From Lumbricus rubellus (lineage: Eukaryota; Annelida; Clitellata; Crassiclitellata; Lumbricidae), in contig OX243811.1 of assembly GCA_945859605.1 (NCBI GenBank), positions 40,524,033-40,588,032 of the forward strand: a stretch of 64,000 nucleotides of DNA. The letters are read 5' to 3'. Below the pieces are notes generated by a model. The model made no database searches, was not told where the DNA came from, and saw only the letters and a list, made by a program, of their open reading frames with translations. How positions within the stretch are numbered: position 1 is the stretch's first letter; every line of letters starts with the position of its first letter. Of the stretch, positions 1 to 10,930 are shown one piece after another. Position numbers and translations under genes: made by a program.

Positions 1-160
1 GCTCCCGATGCAGAGCGGACACTGCATCGGAGTTTCACGCCGAAGCGCTGAGCAATTGTAAGTGAAGGACTTGCCCAAGGTCCTTACGCGGGGAGGTGGA
101 TTCGAACCTCGGACCTTCCGGCTCCAAGGCAACGACGCCACCATTAGACCACCGCGCCCC
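1..160 (-). repeat. tRNA-derived SINE, cut by the window edge
   Basis: On the minus strand this begins with a tRNA-like GGGGCGCGGTGGTCTAATGG head (A-box-like) followed by a TTCGAATCC B box, then the SINE body. It matches the fuller copy at 1221-1447 almost base for base, including the CTGCATCGGGAGC stretch where the window begins. The tail lies outside the window. Confidence 0.85.
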
Positions 161-1220
161 ACAAATATAGTAAATAAATGGGTCACACTGATTGGGTATA
201 AACGCAAGACATGAGTTGTCTGGTTGACCTAGTAGCCTATATATATATATATAGTAGCATAAATATATTCCTGCCAGACATTACCTATAGGATCCTTAGA
301 TTTGTTATAGACAGCCCATGTATAGAGTTACTGCCAAGCAATCGTTCGCTTTCAACTAACCTCCTTTGCTGTTTTTTTATGACTTCTAACGTTTAATGTT
401 TTCTGCTTTAAAATGCGCTGCCGAGCAAATTATTATGAAACATATAGCATTGTTTCGTATTGCATTCTCTTGTATATTGCTATGGCGAAATTAGGTTTCT
501 TCGTGTCAGAACAATCATCAATTCAGCTGAGGCTTTTAGGCAACTGCATTACGACGATGACAAAGTGACTGTGCGAGGCCGCAATGCAACTAGTAGACAT
601 AATTATAATGATTCTTTGACAAGAGACCTGGACAGATGTCAATCATGTCATTAGAGAAATTTTGTAGGCTAATGGAGTGTATGTAATAGACGCAGCCATT
701 CGCCATAAAGGCAAGGTATTGGGGTGGGGGGAGGAAGGGTCATCGCCAGTATGAGAATTGTGGAAAAATAACTGGGGGGGGTTGGCCTATGATAAACTTG
801 AAATTGGGGTATGAAAAACATACTTTAACATGGGGCTCTAAAAAAGACTGGGGGGGGGGTTGAACCCCCCCCGGCAATTCTCACCCTGGTCATCGCTAAG
901 GACCGCATTGTCTAGCTTTTCTACATCTATGCATGGAGGGCATTGGAGGCCTACTGAATGTTTCCAGTTATCAGGCACCTGTAATCGCGCATACGGCAGT
1001 GTCTGCAAATAACAGATGTTAATTTCGTGAGGTCGCTTTGTAAATGACACGTAATAAACGCACATAGGCCTACATCGGACTATTATTGACTGCATGGATG
1101 AGCTAAGTAATAATCTTTACTTACAAGACGCATTATTTTGCATTATATTAACATGGCGCCCTGCGAGATTTGTTTTGGAGTGGATCGTCGCCATTGCGCC
1201 GTCAACAGTTGAAGAAGCAG

Positions 1221-1447
1221 CAATGCGTTTGTTTGTATGTATGTGCACTTGTTATAGCGCCCCTTCAAGCTCTCTCTACTCAGAGGCGCTCCCGATGCAG
1301 AGCGGACACTGCATCGGAGTTTCACGCCGAAGCGCTGAGCAATTGCGAGTGAAGGACTTGCCCAAGGTCCTTACGCGGCGAGGTGGATTCGAACCCCGAA
1401 CCTTCCGGCTTCAAGGCAACGACGCCACCACTAGACCACCGCGCCCC
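1221..1447 (-). repeat. tRNA-derived SINE, near full length
   Basis: Read on the minus strand it has an A box (TGGTCTAGTGG, 1428-1438), a B box (GGGTTCGAATCC, 1385-1397), a body, and a tail GGGAGCGCCTCTGAGTAG...GGGCGCTATA. That tail is shared with the 3' end of the CR1/L2-like LINE at 32462-33022, so the SINE probably borrows that LINE's machinery. The paralogous unit 2 site (about 11784) reads straight from GCAGCAATG to AGTCGACGAGAG with no SINE, so this copy inserted after the duplication. Confidence 0.85.
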
Positions 1448-1667
1448 ACGTTGACGAGAATAGACTGACTGTCTTTTTGAAACCGCATGTTTTTCCAAAT
1501 TAATGGAGACCTTGTCTATAGTAGGCCTACTTATGTTTTTCTGGCCGATGTCTCTTGCCTGCCTCCCATTTTTTCTGCGTTCAAGTTCCTCTTCAGAACT
1601 GCAATAAATGATTGTAGTCGACAATTCCATCATATCCATTGTTGTCATCATTTTCGTAATCGTGATG

Positions 1668-1669
1668 GT

Positions 1670-1716
<47 letters not shown>
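1668..1716 (+). repeat. (GAT)n microsatellite
   Basis: About fifteen uninterrupted GAT triplets. The open frames across it (for example a poly-serine frame on the minus strand) come from the repeat and are not genes. Confidence 0.95.
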
Positions 1717-1717
<1 letters not shown>

Positions 1718-1999
1718 CAATGATTAGGATCGGATGATTGCACCATGATCGATTAATTTTCAACTCAAACGTGTAAAGTCATTGTTCACAATATAGTTTA
1801 CTCCGAAAATAGAAGGCTAGACAATGTAGACATCATTAACTAACAACCAAAAATAATTAATGGAGCAAGCCGATATTGAAAACAAATTGAAACTGTAGGG
1901 GCCTATAGGCCTAATAATATTACTGGACAATGCAGTAAGCCTATTCTTATTTTATTCATCTTTAGTCGACTAATTAGGTGACTTTAACTTGTCGATGAG

Positions 2000-2440
2000 G
2001 CGGCTGAGCACGGATGATTGACAGCTGCAGTGGTCACATACAATTATTCCATTCTTCCATTCGTTTCTCTCTTTGATATAATTATAGGTCAAGTCTATTG
2101 TTGAATTGTAAGGAAGCATAATTTTTTATTACGATTTTGATATTTCTGTTTCGGACTCTCAGTAGGCCTATAGGCATAAACATGACAGTCAATCATTTGT
2201 CGGTCTGAGGTATATAGGCCTAGTGTTATGCTATATATTCGGTTGTTTACTTGAGATATAGCTGTAGAAGGGCTCACCCGGTTCAGACTATAGGCCTACT
2301 ATTTTATCCATGCATTCTATTTAAATGCGATGCCTGCATCTTCTGCAAATATAAGTGTCCAGTGAACATCTGGTTGGGCTAAACTACAGAAATTCGTGTG
2401 TGTTTAGATGTAACAAAGTCATATGGAAGATCATCATCAT
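2000..2440. other. Intergenic, nothing recognised
   Basis: AT-rich sequence with several TAGGCCTA/TAGCCTA octamers. I see no coding pattern and no counterpart in unit 2. Confidence 0.5.
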
Positions 2441-2449
2441 CATTCGCCA

Positions 2450-2705
2450 TGAGCCGTATGCTCGTAGGTGTCCAATGTCAACTTCGTCTTCTTCTTCCAA
2501 AAGTCTCTGTCCTGGGCCAGGTGGAACAGCTTTTGTAGTGAGTCATGCCACCAGTCCTCTATGTCCTCCTTCCATTCCCGATGCGGTCTGCCTCTCTTAT
2601 TAGTTCCGTCCATTATTCCGAAAACAAGAGTCTTAAGTTTTCTGTCGTCCGTCATTCTGGCGATATGGCCGAGAAGCCCCAGTTTACGCCTCATATGGAA
2701 GATAG
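2450..2705 (-). pseudogene. LINE reverse-transcriptase C-terminal remnant
   Basis: The minus-strand translation carries the tail pattern common in non-LTR retrotransposon polyproteins: a R-x-LGLLGHIARM segment, then KRGRPHREWKEDIEDW and an HLAQDRDFWK-like end. Only this C-terminal piece is present and no catalytic core is seen, so it is a 5'-truncated dead insertion. The flanking AAATGTTTCAAAG sequence recurs beside the LTR element at 39103, which places the insertion in duplicated unit sequence. Confidence 0.7.
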
Positions 2706-3744
2706 GGTAAAGTAAATGTTTCAAAGAAACTTTCGCGCATATAATTAGCCTATTATGTTGGGATATATATGCACTCATGCCATGGCTGAATTTGTCCAAT
2801 CCGCCTATAGTGCCTATTCTTTATGTGAATATTCTTTATGCCAAAGTTTTGTGCCTTAGTCCTATGTAAAAGTAAAACTTTGAAAACATTACCGTCTCTT
2901 TCCCTCTCCCTCAAGAAGTTTTAAGTAGGCCCAGTCATAAGTTTTTTTATACATTGGTCTAGTAGATAAACGACTAGTGCGTAGAACATGGCGGAGTTGA
3001 TTGAAATGCATGCAGTGTCTTGCATATAATTAGTAGCCTACTATTTTGAAAATTATACACCTCTCTAAGGGCAGCAATCATAATGCTTTTGTTTTGAAGA
3101 CTCTCGGCCGTCCACAAATGACGTCGCTACGCAATTAAGCACTCTCCACTTCGTCATGCGTGAACACAAAAATCATATGATAGGCCTACCTAGCAATGGA
3201 CCGTCGCCAATCGCTAAAAGTGAGTGACACCTCCTCCTACATGTGGTGCGCGACATCATCTATTATCACGCAAGCTCGTGCATGGTCAATAAACAGCGAA
3301 TGTTAGCAAGCAAGAAAGTTAAAGATCAAGCCGTTTCTTTACAAATGTAGAAACTCGACCATGGATCGTTCATAAAGGACCTACTTCGAATACATCCTCT
3401 CCCCATCTGACGTCTAATTCTACGGCTGTCACGGAGTTCACGTTTCCACTGAATGAGAGTTTGGAGTCAACGCGACGCCATAATTGCATGTTGTACGACT
3501 TCTTTGTATAATTTATGACGTAAATGCGTGGTTTCTCTTCGCCTGAAACTTATGGAAAATTTCTGTTCTCCGGGACAATGGAAGTGGGTACCCAAAAATT
3601 ATGACTACCTTACAATTCATATGCACGACGAACACCGTGTAGAAATCATCAGCATGTGCGTCGCTGGTCTCAAAGACCCTTGCGAATTGCCGTTGGGCCT
3701 ACAATCGATCCACAGTTCTGACGTTGGGGAGAGCAGGAGAATGC

Positions 3745-3752
3745 TATTTAAG
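3745..3752 (+). promoter_or_regulatory. TATA-like box of lectin gene 1
   Basis: TATTTAAG lies about 78 bp before the first ATG and is preserved at the matching place in units 2 and 3 (13185 and 48275). The flanks GAATGC and GAGCTGGACACTAAG are conserved too. A start site about 25-30 bp downstream would leave a leader of roughly 50 nt. Confidence 0.6.
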
Positions 3753-3829
3753 GAGCTGGACACTAAGTGTCTATAATGTGTGCGTTGAAAATTTTAAGGA
3801 TTTTACAGTGTTATATGAGAACAATAATT

Positions 3830-3890
3830 ATGATGGGAGAATTATACATATGCGACCAGATTCTGACTGTCATATTACTTACTGCAAACG
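3830..3890 (+). CDS. Gene 1 exon 1: leader exon
   Basis: Starts with two adjacent in-frame ATGs and ends AACG before GTATGC (phase 1). The leftover G plus AG from the next exon makes a Glu codon. The equivalent exons in units 2 and 3 are 64 nt, one codon longer, with the same splice site. Their nucleotide changes are mostly tolerated substitutions in the hydrophobic run, which supports coding use. Confidence 0.65.
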
Positions 3891-5194
3891 GTATGCAAGT
3901 AGTTAAAATTTGATCCAAACTTTTTAACCATGGCAAATGATAGCGATCCTGAAGACAGATTCTTAGGATTCTTATAAGATACATGATACACAGTCTACAT
4001 GCTTCCTTTCTCTCCTCCGTCAAGCGTCTTAAGCTCACGATCAGACCTTTAGGCCTACATGAAGTCTTCATATTTTTCTGTCTCTTATGGTGTCCACAGG
4101 TGAAAGACAGATCAGTGAAATACAACTGTGTATTTTGAAATATATAAGGCCAGTTACTGAATTAACTAGACATTCAGGATTGAGCCTTTTAAGTAATAGG
4201 CTACATTAGATAAAAGTTGCCTATTAAAATTGTCATGTTACAGATGACTTAAGTTTATATATAGGCCTACGCCGCCTACCGGGTATCTCTGACGTTCGAC
4301 CAAGTCTGTCTACCATTCCATTAAGAGGATCTGCATGGACAGTGACAATATTGATCACATATCGTCCAAAACACTAATAATATTTCAAGACAGAAAAGAA
4401 GACACGACAGTGTTTTATGAACGCTGAGCATGAAGTCAATTTTCAAAAATATCTTCATGGTTTAGCTTTGCGCGTATGAGTCTGTCTGCCAGCGGTGACT
4501 TAACGTAGGCCTAATCCAAATAGAGAATAATTGCATCTAGGGCCTTTCTAGGGCATATAAGCTACCGTACGTCTTGCATAGCCTAGTGGTGAAATTTTGC
4601 TCTGATTTGGATGCACGTCAACATCTCTTAGACTACGGTAACATAAATAGCGTCACTGGAGGTTCTAATAAAGAACCACTTTGAGCATTCGCATTTACAA
4701 CAAGACCCTCCTCCTATTTGTTAGTGAGCAGAGAGACGTTATTGGGTCTATTTGTGTCTAAGTAATGGATTTTATTATTACGTTTAGTAATCGCAGAGTG
4801 GAACATTGCTCTTCATCGACCTGCCAGTCAAAGTTCAACTTTGTACAACGGTTGGGCAGGTTTCTGTGTAGCTGGTCGAGCCGTTGACGGAAACTACAGC
4901 ACGGATTTATATGTTGGTACCTGCACTCATACATCGGACTCTTCTGGAGGACCGACCTGGTGGATGGTCGACCTCGGTCATCCCTACAGCATCAAAATGG
5001 TCGTTATCACTAATCGAGACGGTGCCCGTGAGAATTAACATATTAACCTAATTATTTGGGTGTCAGTTTCAGAAATTTTGAAATATCCAGCTTTAAAAGT
5101 AAATTTGCTATTATTGAAAGAAAATTGGACTGGTCCGAATGTATGTATGTAACTATGTATGTATAATTATATATATATATTATATATTCGTTTC

Positions 5195-5283
<89 letters not shown>

Positions 5284-7617
5284 TGAAAGGAGGGACGGAC
5301 GGAGGGGAGAAGGGAGGGAGAGATGGAGGGAGAAAGGAAGGAAGGGAGGGAGGGAGGGAGGGAGGAAGGGAGGGAGCTATGGAGGGAGGGAGAGAGCGAA
5401 AGAGACAGAGACAGAGAGTGGGAGAGACAGACAGACAGAGACAGACTGCTGCAACATGCATGTCCTTCCTCGAGTCAGATCAGCTCCGTCCAGACTCTCG
5501 GCGAATTTCTGCTGCTTCTCCATCCGGTCTTCTTGGAGAAGATGGTGGGTGCGACGGAGGACCGCATGCCAGGGTTGCAATCGAGGGTAGACGGCGCGGG
5601 TATTCGTCAGGTTTGACCCTGCTTATTTCGCAGCTAGCCTCTATATCTAGAAACCGTTCCACTATCCGGCGGTATCTGCCACCTGTGGACGCGTGTGATA
5701 TCCTACAGTGATAGCAGTAGCCTGCTGTAACAGTGCTGCCATAATGCATTACCTTCACTTTGGAAATAATTTTTGCATTACTTTAGGATATTATTTTTTG
5801 TGACGACTCAACTTTACGACATGCGGTGATTGCTCCACATAATTTCTCTGCTTCTTCTTCGCCACAGGTTTGAGACAATATTATAGCCTATGCGTTACAA
5901 ATATTGCTCTTGTTTTCAATTTTATATTATATTTATGACTATTGTGCTGCTTTGAAGTTAAATTGCATTGCTGTCTTAATATCTACATCTATCTAACACG
6001 GTATCAGATAATTAAGCTACATTACGATACACGTTGATTGCTTAACTTGTGTGTCCAGCCGAACGTCTGGACTACTTTATTGTCGGCGTGAAGAACAGCA
6101 CTGCTGCACCAGTCAGAGGATCCTTTCCGCTTTGTGGCCAATATCCATCGAAGGCTGTGGCTTCTGCCAAGCATTGTCTCCAGTGCAGTTCAACCGTCGC
6201 ATCTGGTCAACATGTCATCATCCAACAACCAATCACCGGACCTGGTTATCTGACCATGTGCGAAGTTGAAATTTACCCTAGGGTAATCGGAAGTAGTAAG
6301 TATGTTGAATGGGATAACATTTAGAACCTTCGTTTCTACTCTGGAAGAATTCCAGTGTTTGGCTGTGAATTTAGCGACGCCTAAGTTCGTTCTGTTTCCA
6401 GCCTCACTTCCGATGTATGTTGCTATCAGAATAATTATATGACTATACTCATTCTCATTATGTAGGCTACGGTTATAACATTTTGTCATAGAATGTCGAT
6501 GTTTCGAATGTTTCCTTAATTTTTTTTACTGAGATTGATAATTTTTGGCGACTGTTTCATTCCTTTTTGAATAATCTGATGACCTCTTTGAATAATCCGA
6601 GGACCTCTTTGAATAATCCGATGACTTCTTTGTATAATCCGATTACCTCTTTGAATAATCCGAGGACCTCTTGCTATCAGAAAAATTATAATATGGCTAC
6701 CGGTACTCATTCTCATTCATTTATTCATTCATTCATTCACTCATTCATTCATTCATTCAGATAATTTACATCTTTCATCTCCAGAAGCTCCCAGCCCAAC
6801 TCCGGTCATTTCTAAGAGTCTTGTTTATTCCCTCCACACCGCCTAATGGACTCAGCCCTCGGGTGATAACCACTGTTAGAATGCATCGCAGTTGAAAGAA
6901 CATGTTCTTTAATAGATTCGTGATTCTTTGAAGAGGTAAAATCACTTCGGCCACGTGGTCTACAAATTAAAGAAAATGACTAACTTGAATGATAAAATGG
7001 TCTTCTCCAGTTCTGTCAGTCGACAGACTTCCCGATGGCATGGCGACCATAAAATAGTATTCATCAGCACCCGACGACAAGCTCATCTCATACTCATGCA
7101 ACGAAGCGGAAAATAAATCAAGCGAGGACAGGACACCAGTTCGAAAAAACTGCGGCTTCTCGTAGGAGTTCAGCGTAGTCAACGTTGGAAGGGTATTCGC
7201 TAGCGTCAGATAGAGGTGAACCAAAGTCGTTCAAATCAACTGGAAATGGAGACTGCTTTAGATATCAGAAATAACGATTGGAGGGCGCTTTTTATAAGTT
7301 ATAAGCAGCTTACGATTATGATATCCAATGGTAGAGTAGTTGAATTAATGTTTTCTTTTTAATCTGATTTAGAGGTGTTATGGGAGGGACACAATAACCA
7401 GCGACTGATGACAAACTCAACAACAACAACTCTAAGCAAACGTTCCATCATGCAATGCATCGGTGAATGCAAACAAACACCAGACTGCGATTCAGTCAAT
7501 TGGTTCCAGCTGGAAAAACAATGCGAGCTGAACGTCTTGTCCCACAATTCCACCCGATGTGACCTGATCGACGACGCTGAGGGATGGATTCGTTGGACGC
7601 AGATCGACGAATTCTGA
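3830..7617 (+). CDS. Lectin gene 1: secreted fucolectin (FTP)-PAN protein, 4 exons
   Basis: Predicted exons are 3830-3890, 4797-5027, 6059-6295 and 7373-7617. All introns have GT..AG ends and are phase 1. The spliced frame is 774 nt, 257 residues, with no internal stop. Residues 1-20 are a short hydrophobic leader (ILTVILLTAN). Residues about 21-176 form one F5/8-type-C-like fucolectin domain with the family landmarks LHRPASQSS, AVDGNYS, CTHT, WWMVDLG, VVITNRD and RLDYFIVGV. Residues about 177-257 form a PAN/apple module with the Cys pattern CIGECKQTPDC...CELN...RCDL and end at TGA. F-type lectins of this family bind fucose through a His and two Arg with calcium, usually as secreted defence proteins; that role is inferred here. 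The Cys-Cys pair usually following the RxD motif is absent. The leader is weakly hydrophobic, so secretion is likely but not certain. Confidence 0.8.
4797..5027 (+). CDS. Gene 1 exon 2: first half of the FTP domain
   Basis: 231 nt, acceptor AATCGCAG, donor GTGAGAATT. It encodes the strand with NIALHRP, the AVDGN loop, the C-T-H-T loop that carries the likely sugar-contacting His, and WWMVDLG through NRD. Confidence 0.85.
5139..5460 (+). repeat. (GA)n and GGGA-rich low-complexity tract in intron 2
   Basis: About 36 GA dinucleotides (5200-5272), then GGGA and GACA repeats. Long open frames on both strands here are repeat artefacts. The GACA part and the following CTCCGTCCAGACTCT segment are conserved in unit 3 (50510-50760). 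Confidence 0.9.
6059..6295 (+). CDS. Gene 1 exon 3: second half of the FTP domain
   Basis: 237 nt, acceptor TGTCCAG, donor GTAAGTATG. It starts inside the P-E-R-L-D-Y-F motif, which holds the second candidate sugar-binding Arg, and ends after MCEVEIY. The same exon is 237 nt in all four paralogues. Confidence 0.85.
6566..6675 (+). repeat. 21-bp minisatellite in intron 3 of gene 1
   Basis: About five units of TTTGAATAATCCGATGACCTC. The same minisatellite occupies the same intron in genes 2 (33655-34015) and 3 (53380-53625) with different copy numbers. A tract of ATTC repeats (6714-6760) follows. Confidence 0.9.
7373..7617 (+). CDS. Gene 1 exon 4: PAN/apple domain and stop
   Basis: Acceptor GATTTAG. 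The exon encodes a complete PAN-like module and terminates in IDEF-stop. It carries one extra Thr codon in the TNSTTTT run compared with genes 2 and 3 (245 versus 242 nt). Confidence 0.85.
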
Positions 7618-8600
7618 GTGCTGTACGACATCAACTATCAACTGGATTTTTCACGCAAATTGTTTTATCAGTTTATAATATTGCACGTCACTGCACATAG
7701 TGAAACATGAAAATAATGCAAATATTTTATTTTATTGAATACGATAAAAAGAAACTATATAGGTCTAGACACAAGAGATTGAATAAATCAATCAATCATT
7801 AAATCAATAAATTAATTAATAGGTGACAAAGTCATAAGATTTCCACAGGTAATCCGATGGCCATTACAGTCGATGGCTGCTGCTGCTCGTTATAAATATC
7901 TGCATGCGCATCAAATTTCAGGACTCATCGTCAACGTGGCGCCCAAGAGAAAAGCGTGTGACGCGACAAAATCGCGCAGAACAAAAAGCGCGCAGACAAC
8001 TACGCGCAGACAAATACGCGCAATGACAAAAGTGATTACAAGTTCCTAATGTAACCTTGCTCATGTTTTGGACCAGCAGAATTGATTGATTGATTGATTG
8101 ATTAGTAATTAACTTCTTTTAGGATCCAACAGTCAACTGGTGCTGAAGAGAAAGCAATATGTAAAAAAATGAAAAATGCAGAATTTTAATAGCTATTTAA
8201 TTATGTGGATTGAGTACGACATCATTCTTTTGTTTCACAGAGAATACATGTAGGCCTATTTTAAGATTGCTCAATATTTACCGCATTGTCATTCAAATTT
8301 ATATCCAAATGCAGGTTTGTTTCTTACGCGGTTTGCTTATACGTAAAACAGTGAACATATTGTTGTAGGCTATTAAGCGATTTAATTATAGAATACTTAG
8401 ATTCCGGTTTTTGTTTAATCACGGAATCACATCGTAGAAAGTGAACGGTACTAAACATAGATATCTAGACTATTCATATCGGGATAAAATTTCATTTGAC
8501 GCTTTCTAAACAGCCTAATCTTGTATTGTCAATCTAAAATGGAAGCTGGACTGTTGAAAATAATAATGTTACTATGGCATCAAAGGTTGACGTCACGTCA
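7618..8600. other. 3' flank of gene 1, conserved with unit 3
   Basis: Matches 54582-55150. Within it TATAAATATCTGCATGCGCA (7891-7910) is kept identical at 54825, and the match continues to about 8535. Short CGCG/AAAA repeats at 7960-8040 resemble the minisatellite at 51421-51800. No coding frame is seen. Confidence 0.5.
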
Positions 8601-9815
8601 AACGGCTTCAAACAACAGTTCCCTCCAGTAGCAGAACCTGTCGGGCAATGAAAATATAATCAGAAGGAAGTCTCAAAAGGAATTCTAAATATCCATATAA
8701 GTGCCCCAGATATCTTTGCAGGATAGGGCAAAACACAATGGTCACGGTCATATTTTTTGTAGCAAGTGCTTAAAAGCTTCAGAACAGGATAATAATAATA
8801 GGGGCTTCTAAATGTAAATTTCTCAGTTTCACCTTGAATGTATATCGTTAGTAGGCCTATCGTCAGTGTTTTAGAACGAAGAAATCTGTTAAAAAGGAAC
8901 AAGGATTTGATGAAATATAATTGTCGGTTTTCAGGTACCAATTGCCCCTCTCGTCCGCATGTGCCCATGTAAATATCTCATCTCGCTTAAATGTAAAAAC
9001 CCACCCTGTAGAATCAATTCGCCTAAATTATAGCAAGAAGATCAAGAAAAAAGACGACGATGTATCGTGCTAGCCCGCGATATCTAAATCTCTTAATGTC
9101 AACTCCAAGCCCTGGGGTTGAACGCAGTCCGTTGCAACCAACAGACGAATGCCGCTCTCGCTATACCGGTAAGCGAGTATTGTCTAGTGCAAGGATATTT
9201 TAGATAAGCAAACAGAAAGCTAATATAAGGCCTACCTGCATCGGGGTTCATAGGATCTTGCTGATAAAAGGTTTAACCATCAAAGTAATCGTAATCGCAT
9301 ACTCCTAACTTCTACAACACATGCACATACAAACGAAGTCGCGGGAACCAGCTTATTCATCAAAGGTGCTCAATCAAAAGAATTTATAGATTAGGCATGC
9401 AGAGGGTCAAGATTCGGAGAGTCAGGCAGGCAGTTAGCCAGAAGTCTATAGGGTGGCTGATTTTTCGTGTTGAAACGGCGTGAGAGGTACAAGGAAGTGG
9501 AGGAATCAGGATACTGAGGATAGAGTGTTTACTCGACCGTGAGCAAGTCCACAAGCAAACGAATCAACTGACTAAGGGGTTTGGAGAAGCGTCGTGACCT
9601 CTCGTAGCCGGTTCTGGACAGCCAATACATTACACACTATAGCTCTTACATCATATGCCAGTAACTCTGCGATTTCATTTTTACATTATTTTATTTCGAT
9701 GGTGGGTGGGTGTTCAAACACCCAGAACACCCTAGCTACGGCCTCGGTTCGCACCGAGCGGTAGCCTACCGATGCACACATGCTCATTCCGGTCACCTGG
9801 CTAAGAAGCTAGCCA
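8600..9815. other. Intergenic; partly similar to an intron of gene 4
   Basis: Bases about 9290-9520 align with 56270-56500, which lies in intron 3 of the inverted gene 4 (shared GAAACGAAGTCGCG, GGAGAGTCAG, GAGGAATCAGGATA). This suggests a decayed gene-4-like copy once followed unit 1. I found no surviving exon. Confidence 0.45.
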
Positions 9816-9817
9816 GT

Positions 9818-10110
9818 TTAAGGCTGTCCCAGAGACACCAAAGCTAGTTTGATGAGTCTTGAAAAGAGTCGTTGGTGGTCTACAATATCAAAAGCTGCAC
9901 TGAGGTCAAGACATGCAGAAGGGCAGATTTTGCCATTGTCAATAGACGAAACAATGTTATCCAGTGTAGATGCAAGAGCAGTCTCAGTGGAATAGCCTTC
10001 ACGGTAAGCTGACTGATTTTTTAGATCTATAGGTCTAAAGGTAGAAAGGCTGCTGGAATCTAGGTCAGTCTTTTCAAGCAATGGGTGACTAAATAAGATC
10101 TGAAGCATGA
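9818..10110 (-). pseudogene. CR1/L2-type LINE reverse-transcriptase fragment
   Basis: The minus-strand frame reads NQSAYREGYSTETAL followed by CLDLSAAFDIVDHQRLFSRL. This is the fingers/palm segment of non-LTR RT; the D of LDLSAAFD is the first catalytic aspartate. The segments before and after are missing or scrambled and no YADD-type motif follows, so it is a dead fragment. Confidence 0.75.
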
Positions 10111-10119
10111 CGGGGAAAA

Positions 10120-10930
10120 TCCTTCAGAAAAAGACAGTTTTGGCCAAGTGTGCAATAAGGTGGAAGGAAACATCAAAACATGAAACAATAAGTGGTTATG
10201 AAGTCCATTAGGGATGACTTAGGTACTAAGACTCTGACAATACTATGCACTTGGAAGTAGGTAACAGACGGAAGGTCGTTAAAGTCAGATCCAGAGAAGA
10301 CAGAGTCGAGCAGCAGTTCATTTCATACTAAATTAGCATTTAGCAGTGTATAGTCTATCTAGTACTTTTACATTAAAGGTAATCGATCTTGTTAACAAAA
10401 AATGATCAGTGCACAAAGACTGGTTCTCAGAGTCTGAGCGTTGGCACTTGGCAGCTGAAAGTCTTCTTTGAGTGCAGAAATCGTTGGCAGATGTGTGATT
10501 GGTGCTTTAAAATTTCAGCATTTTTTGAATTGGATGTGGAATAAGACGTTCGTGTATGGTTTATTAGATTGCTTGTTGCACGTCAGTGGTGACAATATCT
10601 CTGATTGTCCTCTTCGAGCCCCGATTCTTTCCACTTCCTCTCTAACCGACGACGCTCTCTCTCTTTGTCTTTATTGTCTCAGTTGAAAGCCGTCTTGTGA
10701 CTGGTTTAGAATTATTTATTTAGCTCTTGCCAGCCACTGAACAGCAGCCTCATCAGCCACATGCAAGGCGGTTAAGCCCCTCCGGAAGCGAGCTGATTTG
10801 CAGTCATTTAAGATGTATGACGCTGTCAGGATTTCACCACAGGTACACAGTGGGTCGGAAGCCTGCCTCCAACGTATACCATGTTAGCAGCACAACTGGT
10901 TTTGAAGATCGCTGAAGACATATGTTAATC
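10120..10930. other. Intergenic, nothing recognised
   Basis: No convincing coding sequence, splice pair or repeat family was found. Confidence 0.4.

Larger units (their letters stand above)
200..8560 (+). repeat. Segmental duplication unit 1 (lectin gene 1)
   Basis: This block is paralogous to unit 2 and unit 3. Its 5' part (about 250-1200) matches 10950-11770. Its middle (2900-4780) matches 12930-14130 and 46830-49400. Its gene body and 3' flank match 50170-55150. The match includes non-coding sequence such as the upstream 3100-3770 region and all introns, so it is a genomic duplication, not retrotransposition. It is the least invaded copy and serves as the empty-site reference for insertions elsewhere. 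Confidence 0.8.

Noticed and set aside
1380..1447. tRNA gene on the minus strand
   Set aside because: The A and B boxes belong to the head of a SINE; the rest does not fold as a tRNA and the same head recurs in several SINE copies.
3528..3776. 82-codon open frame upstream of gene 1 with similar sequence in units 2 and 3
   Set aside because: The paralogous frame in unit 2 stops early and is shifted, and unit 3 is rearranged. The region lies before the TATA-like box and is better explained as conserved promoter-flanking DNA.
5139..5711. 190-codon Arg/Glu-rich frame
   Set aside because: Product of the (GA)n and GGGA tracts inside an intron.
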